Assembly: GCA_005884465.1 (NCBI GenBank)
Contig: VAZH01000321.1
Span: 1-6,531 of the forward strand
Direction of reading: 5' to 3'
Length of the DNA stretch: 6,531 nucleotides
Source: Alphaproteobacteria bacterium
GTDB taxonomy: Bacteria; Pseudomonadota; Alphaproteobacteria; Rhizobiales; Xanthobacteraceae
The translations under genes were made by a program, and so were the position numbers. This document shows positions 6,213 to 6,531 of the stretch, piece by piece; position 1 is the first letter of the stretch, and each line of letters begins with the position of its first letter. The notes under the pieces were generated by a model. The model was not told where the DNA came from, did no database searches, and saw only the letters and a list, made by a program, of their open reading frames with translations.

Positions 6213-6531
6213 AGCAGGATCCGGGCCAACGCCGCGCCGAGTCCCGATCGCATCGAATGTGCGTTTGGGTCAAAAACTGACTCTCGGGAATATCGGGTTT
6301 TGCTGCAAAGCGGGCATCGCGGGGCTCGTTGTCGAAGCGGACCGAAGCGATTTGGCGAGCGTGCGACGCCGACGCGCATGGTGGCTATTGTATGCGCCCT
6401 CGAGCCGTGCGGCTGAAAGCGACCGCGCCAACATGCTCCTAGACAAGGGCAGTCGCCACTCGGATGATAATTTCGTACAGCATGTATACGATCCCGGCAA
6501 TGACCCCCAAATCCTTGCACGTATCGGCGAT

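Larger units (their letters stand above)
6104..6531. other. Right flank upstream of the operon: leader, promoter candidate, no confident gene
   Basis: The part next to the operon (6104-6212) holds the ribosome site and a candidate promoter. Beyond it, both strands have open frames but none with convincing support: a 103-codon minus frame (6209-6520) and a plus frame that is open from about 6199 to the right edge, with possible starts at GTG 6259 or ATG 6433. Third-position base use in the latter is mixed, unlike the strongly GC-ending codons of the operon genes, and no ribosome site or domain is visible. Around 6259-6330 the reading VRLGQKLTLGNIGFCCKAG resembles dispersed degenerate sequences that I recall from Bradyrhizobium-like genomes, often mis-annotated as small hypothetical proteins. 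I see no tRNA or insertion-sequence ends. Confidence 0.5.

Noticed and set aside
1..6531. A new or undescribed system
   Set aside because: All confidently coding sequence belongs to one standard five-gene peptide-type ABC importer; the remaining flanks are short and show nothing beyond the small motifs reported.

Overview
The window holds one complete five-gene operon on the minus strand. It encodes a peptide/oligopeptide-type ABC importer of the Dpp/Opp family. Read in the direction of transcription (high to low coordinates), the order is: extracytoplasmic solute-binding protein with a Tat-type signal (4313-6103), DppB/OppB-type permease (3295-4254), DppC/OppC-type permease (2388-3329), DppD/OppD-type ATPase (1350-2387) and DppF/OppF-type ATPase (382-1353). 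All five are full length, with the expected motifs and no frameshift. The organism is probably a GC-rich alphaproteobacterium. The signal-peptide style of the binding protein and the look of the flanking DNA remind me of Bradyrhizobium/Rhodopseudomonas relatives; this is inference from memory, not from a search.

The last four genes are tightly packed. dppB-like and dppC-like overlap by 35 bp. The dppC-like stop TAG directly abuts the dppD-like ATG. dppD-like and dppF-like share an ATGA overlap. Only the gap between the binding protein and the first permease (58 bp) is open, and it contains a perfect 6-bp-stem hairpin that could set the usual excess of binding protein over membrane parts. A strong GAGGAG ribosome site precedes the binding protein, and a perfect TTGACA hexamer upstream is a candidate -35 box.

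How the genes work together: the binding protein is exported, captures the solute (peptide or peptide-like; the sequence does not fix which) in the periplasm and delivers it to the two-permease channel. The two different ATPases power import and both carry the C-terminal HPY/cysteine domain typical of this family.

The flanks, 1-381 and 6104-6531, have no confidently identifiable gene. The left flank has lower-GC-looking sequence, a CTAG-rich palindrome, a short imperfect direct repeat and a possible tail of a neighbouring plus-strand gene. The right flank has the promoter candidate, a stretch resembling dispersed degenerate sequence of Bradyrhizobium-like genomes, and an operator-like motif near the edge. 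I saw no RNA gene, CRISPR array, insertion sequence or new system. The window is mainly a conventional transporter locus with a few small points worth checking.
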